Shown: positions 7,584 to 17,395 of the stretch, piece by piece | Position numbering within the stretch: position 1 is the first letter of the stretch | Layout: every line of letters begins with the position of its first letter | Translations under genes and position numbers: made by a program | The notes under the pieces: generated by a model | Told to the model about the DNA's origin: nothing | The model's database searches: none | The model's input: only the letters and a program-made list of their open reading frames with translations | Origin: Hellea sp. | GTDB lineage: Bacteria; Pseudomonadota; Alphaproteobacteria; Caulobacterales; Maricaulaceae | NCBI GenBank assembly: GCA_013002305.1 | Contig: JABDKG010000099.1 | Location: 1-64,000, forward strand | DNA length: 64,000 nucleotides | Direction: 5' to 3'

Positions 7584-10500
7584 TTATTCAATCGGGAAGT
7601 AGATCCCGACCTTACCGCCATAGGCCTCATAATTAGTAGCACCGATGCCGTCGTAGAATCCAACAAATGTCAAACGCGTGTCTCCTCCAAATCCGAATGT
7701 TAGGCCCGACTCCGCTCTGGCGCGAAGTTTGTCGGTTCCGGTGGCCAGACCTGTATTGAGGTTAAGGATATCAGCTTGCTGGAAATCCCAAATGCCGCGC
7801 AGTCCAAAGTTTGGTGTTATCGATGTGGTCCCACCTTGTCTGAATGTCTTGCTAAAGCGTGGTCCAAATGTCATTCGCCCGAGACTAATTGTTTGCTCAG
7901 GGATCATGATATTGAGCGAGTCCACATAAGCTTTTTGGTCCTCTTCAAAATAGATTACTGAAAGGTTTGGATTAAAGCGCCAGTCATCAAGCATAAAGTC
8001 ACCCGTGAACTGCCCTTTGAGCAACCAGCGATTGGTTTTGAAATTATCTGTGTAGGTTTGGAATGGGCTGACATCATTGCTCGATTTGCCCCAGGCTGCA
8101 CGTCCATCAAATATCAATTTGTCGGATAGTCGTGTCACCATATAAGGGCCAACCATCCAGCCACTGCCGGATATCTCAAAGTTTTGAGTTCTATCTTCTT
8201 CTTCGGCCCAGTCATATTGACCCATAATTCCGATAATGGTGTTATCACCCACTCGGTAATCTATACCGGCATAGATCAGGGCTAGATCATTGTCAGTGGT
8301 GTCCTGGTGCAGGCTGACGAGGCTGGCCTCAGTCCAGAGATTTATCTTGGCTGCCCTATCCGCTCCGAAGATTCCGGCCAGATTGGCATCTTCGCCGCTT
8401 AGGCTTCCGTTAAAGGCGAGACGGGTTGTATGCCGCTCGGCATGGCCATTTAATCTGCCGTCGGATCCTTCATTGAGGAACCTATCTGAAAGGTCAGGAT
8501 CATTGAGCGTTATTTGATCAGCGCGGCGCACGAGGAAGTTGTTAATAATTCCCATTGTTCGGGTGCGAACAAAGTCTTCATCAATATACTCAGTGGAAAC
8601 TGGGTCTCCTGCGGTGTTGCCATTGCCAGCCGCGTCTTGGGCTGCGTCTGCGGGCACTTCTATTGTTACCGTTCCGTGCGCTGTTGGCGTGATTGTGACC
8701 ATATAAACGCTCGGACTAACGGAAACGAGGTTTGACGCACTTCCATTATCGATAACGAGGTCTGATGCTGTAAATCCGGTGACGTCTTCGTTAAATGTCA
8801 CCGTAATTACAAACGGACCTCTAACATCTGCTGGCAGGGCAGCTATAGCAACGCTTGGTGAAGTGGCGTCAAAGGTTGTTGTGGCTTGTGCTGCAGCCGT
8901 ATTATCATTGCCGACATTGTCTTGCGCGACTGCCGCTGGGACATCAATTGTCACGGTTCCATCAGCTGAGGGTGTTATCAAGGCAGTATAAACAGCGCCG
9001 CTTCCGGCGAAATCAGAAGCCGTTGCATTGCCGAGGACTATATCTCCCAGCACAAATCCTGTGACATCTTCGGAGAAGGTGAATGTTGCCGTGAATGCAG
9101 AATTTGACGTATCCGGTACCCCGGAAATCACAACGGTTGGCGCCATATTTTCAAGGATTTCAATATCGACAGTGTCAGCTACCGAGTCCACCTGCCCATC
9201 GTTGACAATGAGCGAAAACGTCAGCGTCGTTGTGGCCGTTAGTGCAGGTGCAGTAAATGTAGGGCTGTTTGACGCAGAGCTTGAAAGCGTGACCGATGGA
9301 CCGCTGGTTTGGGTCCAGGCAAATGTCAGGCTATCCCCGTCCGGGTCCGAAGACCCTGTACCGTCAAGCGTGACAATCGTTGCGTCTATTATACCAGTTT
9401 GATCGATTCCGGCGTCCGCGACGGGAGCCTCGTTGACGTTATTGACGGTAATATCAACCGTGTCGGTTACAGAATCGAGAGTGCCATCATTGACGATGAG
9501 AGAGAATGTTAGAACTTCCGGTGTGTTGGACGTCAATGTCAATGCGGTAAATGTCGGGCCGACCGCCGTAGCATCAGAGAGCAGAACTGCCGTTCCGCTC
9601 GTTTGTGTCCAGGCATAGGTCAAGGCATCACCATCCGGGTCAGAAGATGCGCTGCCATCGAGCGTAACCATCGTGGCTTCAATTACACTTGGTTGGTCTG
9701 GGCCGGCATCAGCGAGCGGCGTCTCATTGATATTCGTGACAACCACATCGACGGTATCGGCAACAGAATCGACCGTGCCATCATTGACAATCAAGCTGAA
9801 GGTTAATGTTTCGGCGATATTGGTTGCCAGAGTTGGAGCGGTGAAAGTCGGACTGGATGCGGATGCATCAGATAGTATCACCGACGTACCCGAAGTTTGT
9901 GTCCAGGCATAGGTCAGGCTGTCTCCATCAGGATCAGACGATCCGCTGCCATCCAATGTAACAGAACTGGCTTCCAATACTGGATCCTGATCGGGCCCTG
10001 CGTCAGCAAGCGGAGTTTCATTGACATTGTTGATGGTCACATCAACCGTATCCGCCACTGAATCGATGATACCGTCATTGACAATCAGGCTAAAGGTCAG
10101 GGTTTCCGGCGTGTTGCTGGACAGCGTAGGCGCCGTGAATGTTGGACCGGCGGCTGTTGTATCGGACAGTGTTACGGTTGTGCCGACAGTCTGAGTCCAG
10201 GCATAGGTCAAGGCATCACCATCCGGGTCAGAAGATGCGCTGCCATCGAGCGTAATGACTGTTGCTTCGGAAGCAGATGGTTGATCTGGGCCGGCATCAG
10301 CGAGCGGCGTCTCATTAACATTGTTGATTGTGATGTCGACGGTATCAGCGGGCGAATCCAAAGTTCCATCATTAACGACTAAAGAGAATGTCAGGGTTTC
10401 AGGCGTGTTTGTCCCGAGTGTTGGCGTCGTGAATGTTGGGCTGGCGGCGGTTGAGCTTGAAAGCGTAACAGTGGTGCCGCCCGATTGAATCCAAGCGTAA

Positions 10501-13500
10501 GTGAGGCCATCTCCATCCGGATCGGAAGATCCAGATCCGTCAAGTGTTGCTACCGTCGCTTCCAAGACGGCGGGTTGATCGGCGCCAGCATCTGCGACCG
10601 GTACCTCGTTGACATTGTTGATCGTGATATCGACTGTATCGGCAACAGAGTCTACGAACCCGTCATTTACAATCAAACTAAATGTCAATGTTTCAGGTGT
10701 GTTCGAAGATAATGTCGGTGCTGTGAAGGAGGGGCCCTCAGCAGTGGCGCTCGATAGCATGACGGGGGTCCCCGCGGCTTGGCTCCAGCCATAGGTTAGT
10801 CCGTCTCCATCCGGGTCTGAAGACCCGCTGCCATCAAGTGTTACGAGCGTTGATTCCGTAACTGAACCTTGATCTGGGCCCGCATCGGCCAATGGAAGTT
10901 CGTTAATATTACCAATGACGACATTAACCGTGTCGGCGACTGAGTCTACTGTTCCGTCGTTCACGATAAGGCTGAAGGTTAGAGTCTCAGGCGCATTGCT
11001 GGACAATGACGGGGCGGTGAATGTCGGGCCAACAGCGGTGGAGCTTGAAAGCGTAACAGCTGCGCCCGCGGTCTGAGACCAGGCGTATGTCAGACCATCT
11101 CCGTCAGGATCAGATGATCCGCTGCCATCCAGGGTCACGAGCGTGGCTTCAACGACAGAGGGCTGGTCAGGGCCGGCGACCGAGATCGGCGCCTCGTTGA
11201 TGTTATTGATGGTGATATCGACAGTGTCAGAAACCGAGTCTACGGCACCATCGTTCACGATCAAGCTAAAGGTCAGTACTTCTGGTGTATTGCTGGCGAG
11301 CACAGGGGCGGTAAAGGTCGGACCGACTGCTGTTGTGCTGGACAGCGTAACCGTCGTACCTGCAGTTTGGCTCCAAGCATAAGTTAGACTATCCATATCG
11401 CCATCGGATGAACCGCTGCCATCCAAAGTGATCAAAGTTGCTTCGACTGCAGAAGGTTGATCGGGGCCGGCATCTGCCACTGGAATTTCGTTGACGCTAG
11501 TCACTTCAGTGTCAGAGTTGAATCCAGGAACATTATCAATCGCGTCGCTTGCTACAGACACACTCGCCGTTAGATCTGCTGTCGTGGCAGCATTTACGGA
11601 TACCGTGACATTAAAAGATGCATTTCCACTGGCGCTGATGGTTCCTAGAGAACAGGCCGGAATTCCACTGGGATCTGCCGCACATCCGGATGTTGAAACA
11701 AAGGTGACACCCGCTGGCAGCGTAAATGTTGCAATTGTGTTTGTGGCGGGACTAGGGCCGGCATTGGTCACGAGAGACGTATAGGTAACATTCGATCCTG
11801 CCGTAACCGGGTCGACGCTATCCGTCATAGTAACCGAAAGATCAGCTTCCGCGGATATAACTGTATCGGCGTCAGTTGCGGAGTTGTTTCCGGAGGCCGG
11901 ATCTGTATTCGAGCCTGAAATTGTCGCTGTATTTGACAGGGTTCCGGTCGCCGTAGGACCTACCGCACATATAGCGCTGTAAGTGGCCGTAGAACCAGAT
12001 GGCATGTTCAATGTTTCAGAAATGTCGCCTGAGCCAGAAAATGAAATGCCTGAAGCTCCGCCGGTTGTAGATGAGGTGTGCGTACAGGTTAGGTCACTCG
12101 GGAAATTGTCAGTGACCAAAGCCGCTGTTTCCGTGGATGGCCCCGCATTCGAAGCGACAATAGTATAGGTGATATTGGAACCCTGCGCCGCGCTTGTCAC
12201 GCCATCTGTTTTGGTGATGGACAAATCAGATTCAGGCGACAGCACGGTATCGCTGTCTGTGGCGCTATTATTGCCGGGCACTGTATCTGTTATTGAACTG
12301 GTTGCAGATGCTGTGTTCGACAAAGTACCTGTCGCGTCCGCATCAATTGCGCAGATTGCCGTATAGGTGGCCGAAGAACCAGAGGGCATGGACAGTGTCT
12401 CAGAAATATCGCCCGAACCAGAAGCCGTGTTGCCTGTCAAACCACCGGCTGCAACCGAGGTATAAGTACAGGTCAAATCTGCCGGAAAAGTATCTGTCAA
12501 TGTTACAGACGGGTCAGCTGAGGGACCGGCATTCGCCGCAACGATAGTGTAGGTCAAAGAACTACCTGGTGCAGCGCTTGTCACACCATCAGTCTTGGTC
12601 ACGGAGATATCAACCTCTTCAATACCGGTACCGCTTAGCGCTATGTCATACGGAGACTCATCAGAGTCATCGCTGAGCACGTCGATATCAAATGAGAACG
12701 CCCCGGCCGCTTGCGGAGTATAGGTTACTGTAAAAGTTGCGGTGCCACCGCTTGCGGCGACTGTGGCCGAACTATAGTTCCCGGGTGTAGGCATGCCGAC
12801 ATTGACACCGCCTGATAGGCTGGGGCCAGCATTGGTTAAATTAAGGGCCGCGCCGCCAGTATTTGTGATCGTGTAGGTCACGACTTTGGCAGTACCAACA
12901 ACTTCATTGCCCTGCGCATCGGTTCCGCCATCGGCGACAGCGCCGCTTTCAGACGATGAAATTTCAATTTCCGGCGCTTGGATATCAAGTGAATCGGTAG
13001 CGGGCGCTGCGACAACGGAAGTTCCAGAGGTCAAATCGCTGGTTGTATTTGAGTTGCTTGACCCGGGCATCGCTCCAGCAGGAACCTGAAGCGTTACAGA
13101 AAATGTGCAATCGCCACCGATGTTCAGGTTGCCTCCGGTGAAAGACAGGTTGCTCGTGCCGCTCAAGCTGGAACCGGATCCACATATATCATTGGCAGGT
13201 AAGCCGGTTGCGACCAAACCAGAAAGCGTCGCGTCTAAATCATCGGTGAACCTCATATCAGTGAGGCCGCCGGTTCCGGTGTTTGCAATCGAAAATTCTA
13301 AGTTCACTGTACCGCCAGGAACTGCCGGGTCATTGGTGAAGGATTTCGTAAATGTTGCGGACCCGTCCGAAACCACGAGATCAGCATTTGCGCCGGCTAT
13401 AGAAGAGGCGACGCCGCCCATGGTCGCGTAAACATCGCTGGTTGAATTTGAATAAGTCGCGGCGGCTGCAGCGGCTGGAATGCTAACTGCTACGCTGAAT

Positions 13501-16238
13501 GTACAGTTATCATTGGCAGCTACGCTTGCCCCGGAAAGGGAAATCGTCGATGTACCGGATAAAGTTCCACCGCAAGCTGCCACGGGCAGGCCTGTTGCAA
13601 CTGTGCCTGTTAACATGGCGTCCAAATCATCAGTGAAACTAATCACTGTTGCACCGTTGACGGTGTTGTCGTTGGCAAGTGTGAACTCCAGATTGACGGA
13701 TTGGCCAGGCTCAACAGGATCATTTGTGAATTCCTTAGTTAGGCTTAGATCAAAGGCCGCAGATCTGACCTCCAACGTATCGGTAGCGGGGGCAAGGATC
13801 CCGGCGCTGGTGATCAAATCGCTTGTTACATTACGGTAAATTCCGGGAGAGCTCGAAACTGGCACGGTTGTCACAACTTCAATAATGCAGGAAGAATTTG
13901 CAGGCAAAGTTCCGCCAATATAAGTGAGGAACGTAGTTCCGCTCATAGTGCCTCCGCATGTGTTCGTAACTGGGGGTAGAGTGGCCGTAAGTCCGGGTAA
14001 ACTTGCGGCAAGGTTGTCGGTAAAAAAGGTAATCGATTCGACCGACGTGCCGGCATTGTCGATGGTGAACCGAAGATTTGTAGTGTCGCCTTGAGCCACG
14101 GGATTGGTCAAAAACTCCTTTGTAAAGGTTATGTCGCTGCTAACAATCAGATCCGCAGTGGCTGGGCTGGCTGTAAATCCGACGCCGCCGGCAGTGCCGG
14201 TTAAATTGCTGGTCGTATTTGTATAGCTGCCACCGCCCGCTGCAGGAGGAACAGTTGTCGAAACTTCAATCGAACAAGTGCCAGTTGCGGTCACAGTGCC
14301 GCCGGTAAACATGATACTAGTCGTACCAACCCCGGTAACCGTGCCGCCGCAACTGTTACTGGTCAAGCTGGCATAGGTAAGGCCCGTTAAAGCCGCGTTG
14401 AGATCATCTGTGAAAGCGAGGGCAGTGGCATCGACCGTAGATTCCGCTGAGCTTGTAATCGTAAATACCAGCGTCGCAGCGTCACCGGGATCCACCGGAT
14501 CGTCCGTGAACTCTTTTGCCAGCGTGACTGTCGCTCCGCCATTGACGACAAGCGTATCGCTGGCCGGTGGGCCCGTTACCGCTGCGCCTGCGAACGTTCC
14601 GGTTATGTCGCTAGTTGTGTTGGGATAAGACCCACCCGGGAAACCGGCCGGAATATCGACGCCAAAATTAAAGGTGCAAGATCCGGAGGCGGGTAGGTTG
14701 CCGCCTGACATCGATAAAGCTTGACCAAAACTGGTAGACACAATTGCAAATGTGGAGCCAGCACCGCAAGATCCCGCCGCGGGTAAAGTTGAAGATATGG
14801 GAGACGGCAGGAACGTCGTCAGTTCGTCAATAAATGTCAGATCGGTCACCGCGCCTGCCGCATTTGGATTCATTACCGTAAATTCCAGATCGACCGTGTC
14901 GCCCGATCCGATGGGATCGTTTGTAAATGACATAGAAAGCTGGGGCTGAGCCGCTTCAATAAAGAGCGTGTCAGTCGCGGCAGCGCCAACACTTGGGCTG
15001 CCGCCAATTGTGGCTGTGATCGAACTTGTTGTATTCGGGTAAGACCCTGTCGCTGCAGTGCCTGGAACTGTGAGGCTTGTGACAATTGTACAAGAGCCCT
15101 CGGGCGCGATTGTGCCGCCGGAAAAACTAATAGATGTTGTTCCGACCCCGGCTACAGAACCACCACAATCATTTGATGTCAGGCTTGTATAGGTTAGGCC
15201 CGTCAGAGTTGCGGCTAAATTATTTGTAAAGGCTACAGCCGTCGCCACGCCGGTGCGATTTGTGTTCTGAATTGTGAACTCAAGCTCAACTGTAGCGCCC
15301 GGCAGAACAGGATCACCGTTAAATGTTTTGTTGAGTTGAAGCGCGGTCGCTGTTACAGCCAAGGTCGCTGACGCTGCGCCCGCTGAAACAAAATCTGACA
15401 GCAAATTGCCTGAAATATTGTTGAGCATGCCTACACCCGTCGCTGTTACGTTCACGGAAACGGTGCAAGCCGCGCCGGCTGACAAAACCTCAGCGCCCGG
15501 AAATAAAGTGCTACCGTTTGCATCCAAGGCCATGGATGTTGCGCCGGCAACGGCGGTCAAAGTTGTATCGTTAATTAAGGCACTGACACAGTCAGTGTTG
15601 GCGTTAGGCGGAGACGCTATTTCCATTCCAGTTGGAAAATTATCCGTAAAATCCAAATTACCAATGACAGCTGTATTAGATGTATTATCGATCGTAAACG
15701 TCAAAGTGGATGTTCCGCCAAGGCTGGTAGAACTTGGCGAAAACGACTTGGTGAAACCAGGGAGGGTGGAGACAACCATCAAATCGTCTGTAGCCGTTCC
15801 GCTATTGCCTTCAGACGAGGTCAGGTCGCCGGATACGTTCATGTGGGTACCGACTGTTGATGACGTCACGTCAACGGAAACTGTACAAAACGCGCCCGAT
15901 CCAATACTGCCATCAGCAAATGTAACGGTTCCGCCGCCATTGGGCGCGGTAAGGGTGCCTGCCACACAATCATGAGAAGCATTAGAGGGAGTTGCGATGG
16001 TTAAACCAACGGGCAACACATCGGTAAAAGCCATATCGGTTACCGGAACAGCATTTCCGGTACTATCAATCGTAAAGGTGAGGGTGGTGGTGCCGCCTGG
16101 TCCTATAGTATCCGGTGAAAAAGTTTTGGAAAAAGTTGGCGGAGCGGCAAGGGCCAATCCCGAAACTGATAGCGTTGCCAATACCCAACAAACAATTGAA
16201 TATCCAACTCGAAAAACATTTTTACGTCTAATCCCCAT
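7584..16238 (-). CDS. Giant repeat-rich surface protein with C-terminal beta-barrel
   Basis: A 2884-residue exported protein, likely displayed on the cell surface. After a signal peptide (ending SGLALA) come, roughly by residue: 29-1083, eight ~130-residue modules beginning like FTNDPVxPGxxVxLEFTI and each holding a conserved Cys pair (CGG...CxI); 1083-1206, one domain resembling HYDIN/choice-of-anchor beta-sandwiches; 1206-1583, three DUF11-type modules (TKTDGVTSAAPGSSLTYTIV); 1583-2363, eight 98-residue PKD/REJ-like modules (ADAGPDQ, then SGSSDPDGDxLTYAW); 2363-2553, two bacterial Ig-like modules (FSEDVTGF); 2553-2884, an autotransporter-like barrel. It ends in IYFPIE rather than with the usual terminal aromatic residue. 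ATG 16238 is preferred over 16286 because AAGGGG lies eight bases upstream and the signal peptide starts there. Adhesion is the likely role, inferred from architecture only. It is the only gene between the two direct repeats. Confidence 0.85.
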   Translation of the reverse strand: MGIRRKNVFRVGYSIVCWVLATLSVSGLALAAPPTFSKTFSPDTIGPGGTTTLTFTIDSTGNAVPVTDMAFTDVLPVGLTIATPSNASHDCVAGTLTAPNGGGTVTFADGSIGSGAFCTVSVDVTSSTVGTHMNVSGDLTSSEGNSGTATDDLMVVSTLPGFTKSFSPSSTSLGGTSTLTFTIDNTSNTAVIGNLDFTDNFPTGMEIASPPNANTDCVSALINDTTLTAVAGATSMALDANGSTLFPGAEVLSAGAACTVSVNVTATGVGMLNNISGNLLSDFVSAGAASATLAVTATALQLNKTFNGDPVLPGATVELEFTIQNTNRTGVATAVAFTNNLAATLTGLTYTSLTSNDCGGSVAGVGTTSISFSGGTIAPEGSCTIVTSLTVPGTAATGSYPNTTSSITATIGGSPSVGAAATDTLFIEAAQPQLSMSFTNDPIGSGDTVDLEFTVMNPNAAGAVTDLTFIDELTTFLPSPISSTLPAAGSCGAGSTFAIVSTSFGQALSMSGGNLPASGSCTFNFGVDIPAGFPGGSYPNTTSDITGTFAGAAVTGPPASDTLVVNGGATVTLAKEFTDDPVDPGDAATLVFTITSSAESTVDATALAFTDDLNAALTGLTYASLTSNSCGGTVTGVGTTSIMFTGGTVTATGTCSIEVSTTVPPAAGGGSYTNTTSNLTGTAGGVGFTASPATADLIVSSDITFTKEFLTNPVAQGDTTNLRFTIDNAGTSVESITFFTDNLAASLPGLTATLPPVTNTCGGTMSGTTFLTYIGGTLPANSSCIIEVVTTVPVSSSPGIYRNVTSDLITSAGILAPATDTLEVRSAAFDLSLTKEFTNDPVEPGQSVNLEFTLANDNTVNGATVISFTDDLDAMLTGTVATGLPVAACGGTLSGTSTISLSGASVAANDNCTFSVAVSIPAAAAAATYSNSTSDVYATMGGVASSIAGANADLVVSDGSATFTKSFTNDPAVPGGTVNLEFSIANTGTGGLTDMRFTDDLDATLSGLVATGLPANDICGSGSSLSGTSNLSFTGGNLNIGGDCTFSVTLQVPAGAMPGSSNSNTTSDLTSGTSVVAAPATDSLDIQAPEIEISSSESGAVADGGTDAQGNEVVGTAKVVTYTITNTGGAALNLTNAGPSLSGGVNVGMPTPGNYSSATVAASGGTATFTVTYTPQAAGAFSFDIDVLSDDSDESPYDIALSGTGIEEVDISVTKTDGVTSAAPGSSLTYTIVAANAGPSADPSVTLTDTFPADLTCTYTSVAAGGLTGNTASGSGDISETLSMPSGSSATYTAICAIDADATGTLSNTASATSSITDTVPGNNSATDSDTVLSPESDLSITKTDGVTSAAQGSNITYTIVASNAGPSTETAALVTDNFPSDLTCTHTSSTTGGASGISFSGSGDISETLNMPSGSTATYSAICAVGPTATGTLSNTATISGSNTDPASGNNSATDADTVISAEADLSVTMTDSVDPVTAGSNVTYTSLVTNAGPSPATNTIATFTLPAGVTFVSTSGCAADPSGIPACSLGTISASGNASFNVTVSVNAATTADLTASVSVASDAIDNVPGFNSDTEVTSVNEIPVADAGPDQPSAVEATLITLDGSGSSDGDMDSLTYAWSQTAGTTVTLSSTTAVGPTFTAPVLASNTPEVLTFSLIVNDGAVDSVSDTVDITINNINEAPISVAGPDQPSVVEATLVTLDGSGSSDPDGDGLTYAWSQTAGAAVTLSSSTAVGPTFTAPSLSSNAPETLTFSLIVNDGTVDSVADTVNVVIGNINELPLADAGPDQGSVTESTLVTLDGSGSSDPDGDGLTYGWSQAAGTPVMLSSATAEGPSFTAPTLSSNTPETLTFSLIVNDGFVDSVADTVDITINNVNEVPVADAGADQPAVLEATVATLDGSGSSDPDGDGLTYAWIQSGGTTVTLSSSTAASPTFTTPTLGTNTPETLTFSLVVNDGTLDSPADTVDITINNVNETPLADAGPDQPSASEATVITLDGSASSDPDGDALTYAWTQTVGTTVTLSDTTAAGPTFTAPTLSSNTPETLTFSLIVNDGIIDSVADTVDVTINNVNETPLADAGPDQDPVLEASSVTLDGSGSSDPDGDSLTYAWTQTSGTSVILSDASASSPTFTAPTLATNIAETLTFSLIVNDGTVDSVADTVDVVVTNINETPLADAGPDQPSVIEATMVTLDGSASSDPDGDALTYAWTQTSGTAVLLSDATAVGPTFTALTLTSNTPEVLTFSLIVNDGTLDSVTDTVDITVNNVNEAPVADAGIDQTGIIDATIVTLDGTGSSDPDGDSLTFAWTQTSGPSVTLSSSASNSPTFTAPALTATTTLTFSLIVNDGQVDSVADTVDIEILENMAPTVVISGVPDTSNSAFTATFTFSEDVTGFVLGDIVLGNATASDFAGSGAVYTALITPSADGTVTIDVPAAVAQDNVGNDNTAAAQATTTFDATSPSVAIAALPADVRGPFVITVTFNEDVTGFTASDLVIDNGSASNLVSVSPSVYMVTITPTAHGTVTIEVPADAAQDAAGNGNTAGDPVSTEYIDEDFVRTRTMGIINNFLVRRADQITLNDPDLSDRFLNEGSDGRLNGHAERHTTRLAFNGSLSGEDANLAGIFGADRAAKINLWTEASLVSLHQDTTDNDLALIYAGIDYRVGDNTIIGIMGQYDWAEEEDRTQNFEISGSGWMVGPYMVTRLSDKLIFDGRAAWGKSSNDVSPFQTYTDNFKTNRWLLKGQFTGDFMLDDWRFNPNLSVIYFEEDQKAYVDSLNIMIPEQTISLGRMTFGPRFSKTFRQGGTTSITPNFGLRGIWDFQQADILNLNTGLATGTDKLRARAESGLTFGFGGDTRLTFVGFYDGIGATNYEAYGGKVGIYFPIE
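9150..11490 (-). repeat. Eight tandem 294-bp units encoding PKD/REJ-like modules
   Basis: Coding repeats with a 294-base (98-codon) period inside the giant gene. Each unit encodes ADAGPDQ, a VTLDGSGSSDPDGD turn that may bind calcium, LTYAW, PTFTAP and SLIVNDG. Units differ by many substitutions, but 9607-9667 and 10195-10255 are identical over 61 bases at exactly two periods apart. Confidence 0.9.
12990..16150 (-). repeat. Eight diverged ~130-residue N-terminal modules of the giant protein
   Basis: Degenerate coding repeats recognisable in translation: an opening of the type KEFTNDPV, a Gly-rich turn, LEFTI, a TDDL motif, a CGG cysteine and a second cysteine in the SCTI context. They are too diverged to be obvious at the DNA level. 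Confidence 0.75.
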
Positions 16239-16546
16239 TACTCGGCCCCTTAATGTAGAGTTGTTAAATGTTGAATTTCTTGGCAACTCCTATCATCCAT
16301 ATCACAACGAAATCGCACAGTGTGCAAGTAAAAACTAACGAAAATTTGCCGTGGCTCTTAAACAACTTTCGGGCGGATACGTTCCAGCATCAAGCCACAG
16401 TTTTACTCAGTCCGATATAGTCCATGGGTTTATGGGCAAAGAAAAAGGATTATCATTTAGAATTTATCCAGCGATTAGCCCAGTGCGTGAAAGAGTGCAA
16501 CGAAACCGGCTCCATAAGTTTAAACAGAGAGAAAATTCCTTATAAT
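16239..16546. other. Intergenic segment holding the giant gene's promoter side and the right direct repeat
   Basis: About 300 bases without a supported gene. A 64-codon open frame at 16351-16545 has no ribosome site or plausible composition. The segment contains the right copy of the tRNA-adjacent direct repeat and must hold the giant gene's promoter, but I see no convincing -35/-10 pair. Confidence 0.6.
16387..16424 (+). repeat. Right copy of the 38-bp direct repeat (putative attachment site)
   Basis: Same orientation as 7468-7505 and 33/38 identical, 8919 bases further on. It marks the far end of the segment that carries only the giant surface-protein gene, just before the remnant genes at 16.5-17.7 kb. 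Confidence 0.6.
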
Positions 16547-17395
16547 TTATGGAGCCGACGATCTTGACGCTGCTCTTATCATCAGGGCGCTGATGCCGCC
16601 GATAATCAAGGCAAGAGCGGCGATGGCTATTCTGCCACCGACTGGATTGGGTATGATCAGCATAAAACCGATAAAGGTAGCGATGGCGAGGCCGAACCGG
16701 CCGATGGTTTTGAGCTGGGCCAGATCATTGCCGGCGCCGATCTCGGCTTTGAAATCAATCGGCGTTTTCATCTCGGTAATGAACTTATCGACCATGGTCC
16801 GGTGTGTTGAGCCCTTGGCCGGAGCGAACGGAATGGATATCAGAAAGCCCAGCGACCCGGCGGTCAGTACGCCGAAAAACTTGGCTTGGAACGTCCATGT
16901 CGCATCGGGTGAAAACCCGAAGGTTGATAGCGGCACGTTCAGAAACGCCAGAAGCGCAACCAAGAGGCCGCAACTGATTGAGAGCAGCGCCGCCCATGAC
17001 GGGGTCCTGCGGATGAACAGCCCCCACATCAGAGGGATCTGGATCGGCGACATCAAGAGCGCGCCAACATCGAGCATGATCTCGAAAATACCTTTGCCCT
17101 TTTGCTGCGCCAGATAAAGCGCCAAAAATATGATGATGACCCCCATCAGCCAAGTGTAAATCCGGCCGTAGCGCAAAAGCTCGGTTTCGGATTTTAATTG
17201 CCACTGAAACCGCTTTTGGAGCTTGGGATAAATATCCTTGATCAGAATAGCGACATTGGTGTTCAGCCCCGTATCCATCGAGCTCATCGTCGCGGTCAGG
17301 ATCGCGACCACGATTAGACCAATCAGCCCGACCGGCAGCAATTTGATACTGGCAATGGCGTAGGCCGTTTCGGCCGGTTTACTGATCCCGAAATA
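16547..17395 (-). pseudogene. 5'-truncated sodium:solute symporter (SSS family) remnant
   Basis: C-terminal half of an SSS-family sodium/substrate symporter (about 280 codons; intact members are roughly 500-600). The frame reads in through ISKPAETAYAIASIKLLPVG and has the family hallmark ILTATMSSMDTGLNTN, followed by several hydrophobic segments. It runs upstream without a start codon into the kduD remnant at about 17391-17402, so the first half is lost. A TTG at 17341 gives an open frame but is internal by comparison with the family. The substrate was probably a sugar acid, judging from the uronate genes beside it. Confidence 0.8.

Noticed and set aside
9150-11490. Regular 294-bp repeats considered as a CRISPR or satellite array
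   Set aside because: The repeats stay in frame, encode a known type of PKD/REJ-like module and have no spacer structure.
15406-15975. 189-codon plus-strand open frame inside the giant gene
   Set aside because: It is antisense to the repeat modules; long antisense frames arise from the Val/Thr/Ser-rich repeat coding. The same applies to the many plus-strand frames between 8.3 and 15.1 kb.
7468-16424. Direct repeats considered as insertion-sequence ends
   Set aside because: They are direct, not inverted, and no transposase frame lies between them.
16351-16545. 64-codon frame after the giant gene's start
   Set aside because: Overlaps the direct repeat, no Shine-Dalgarno, no protein-like pattern.
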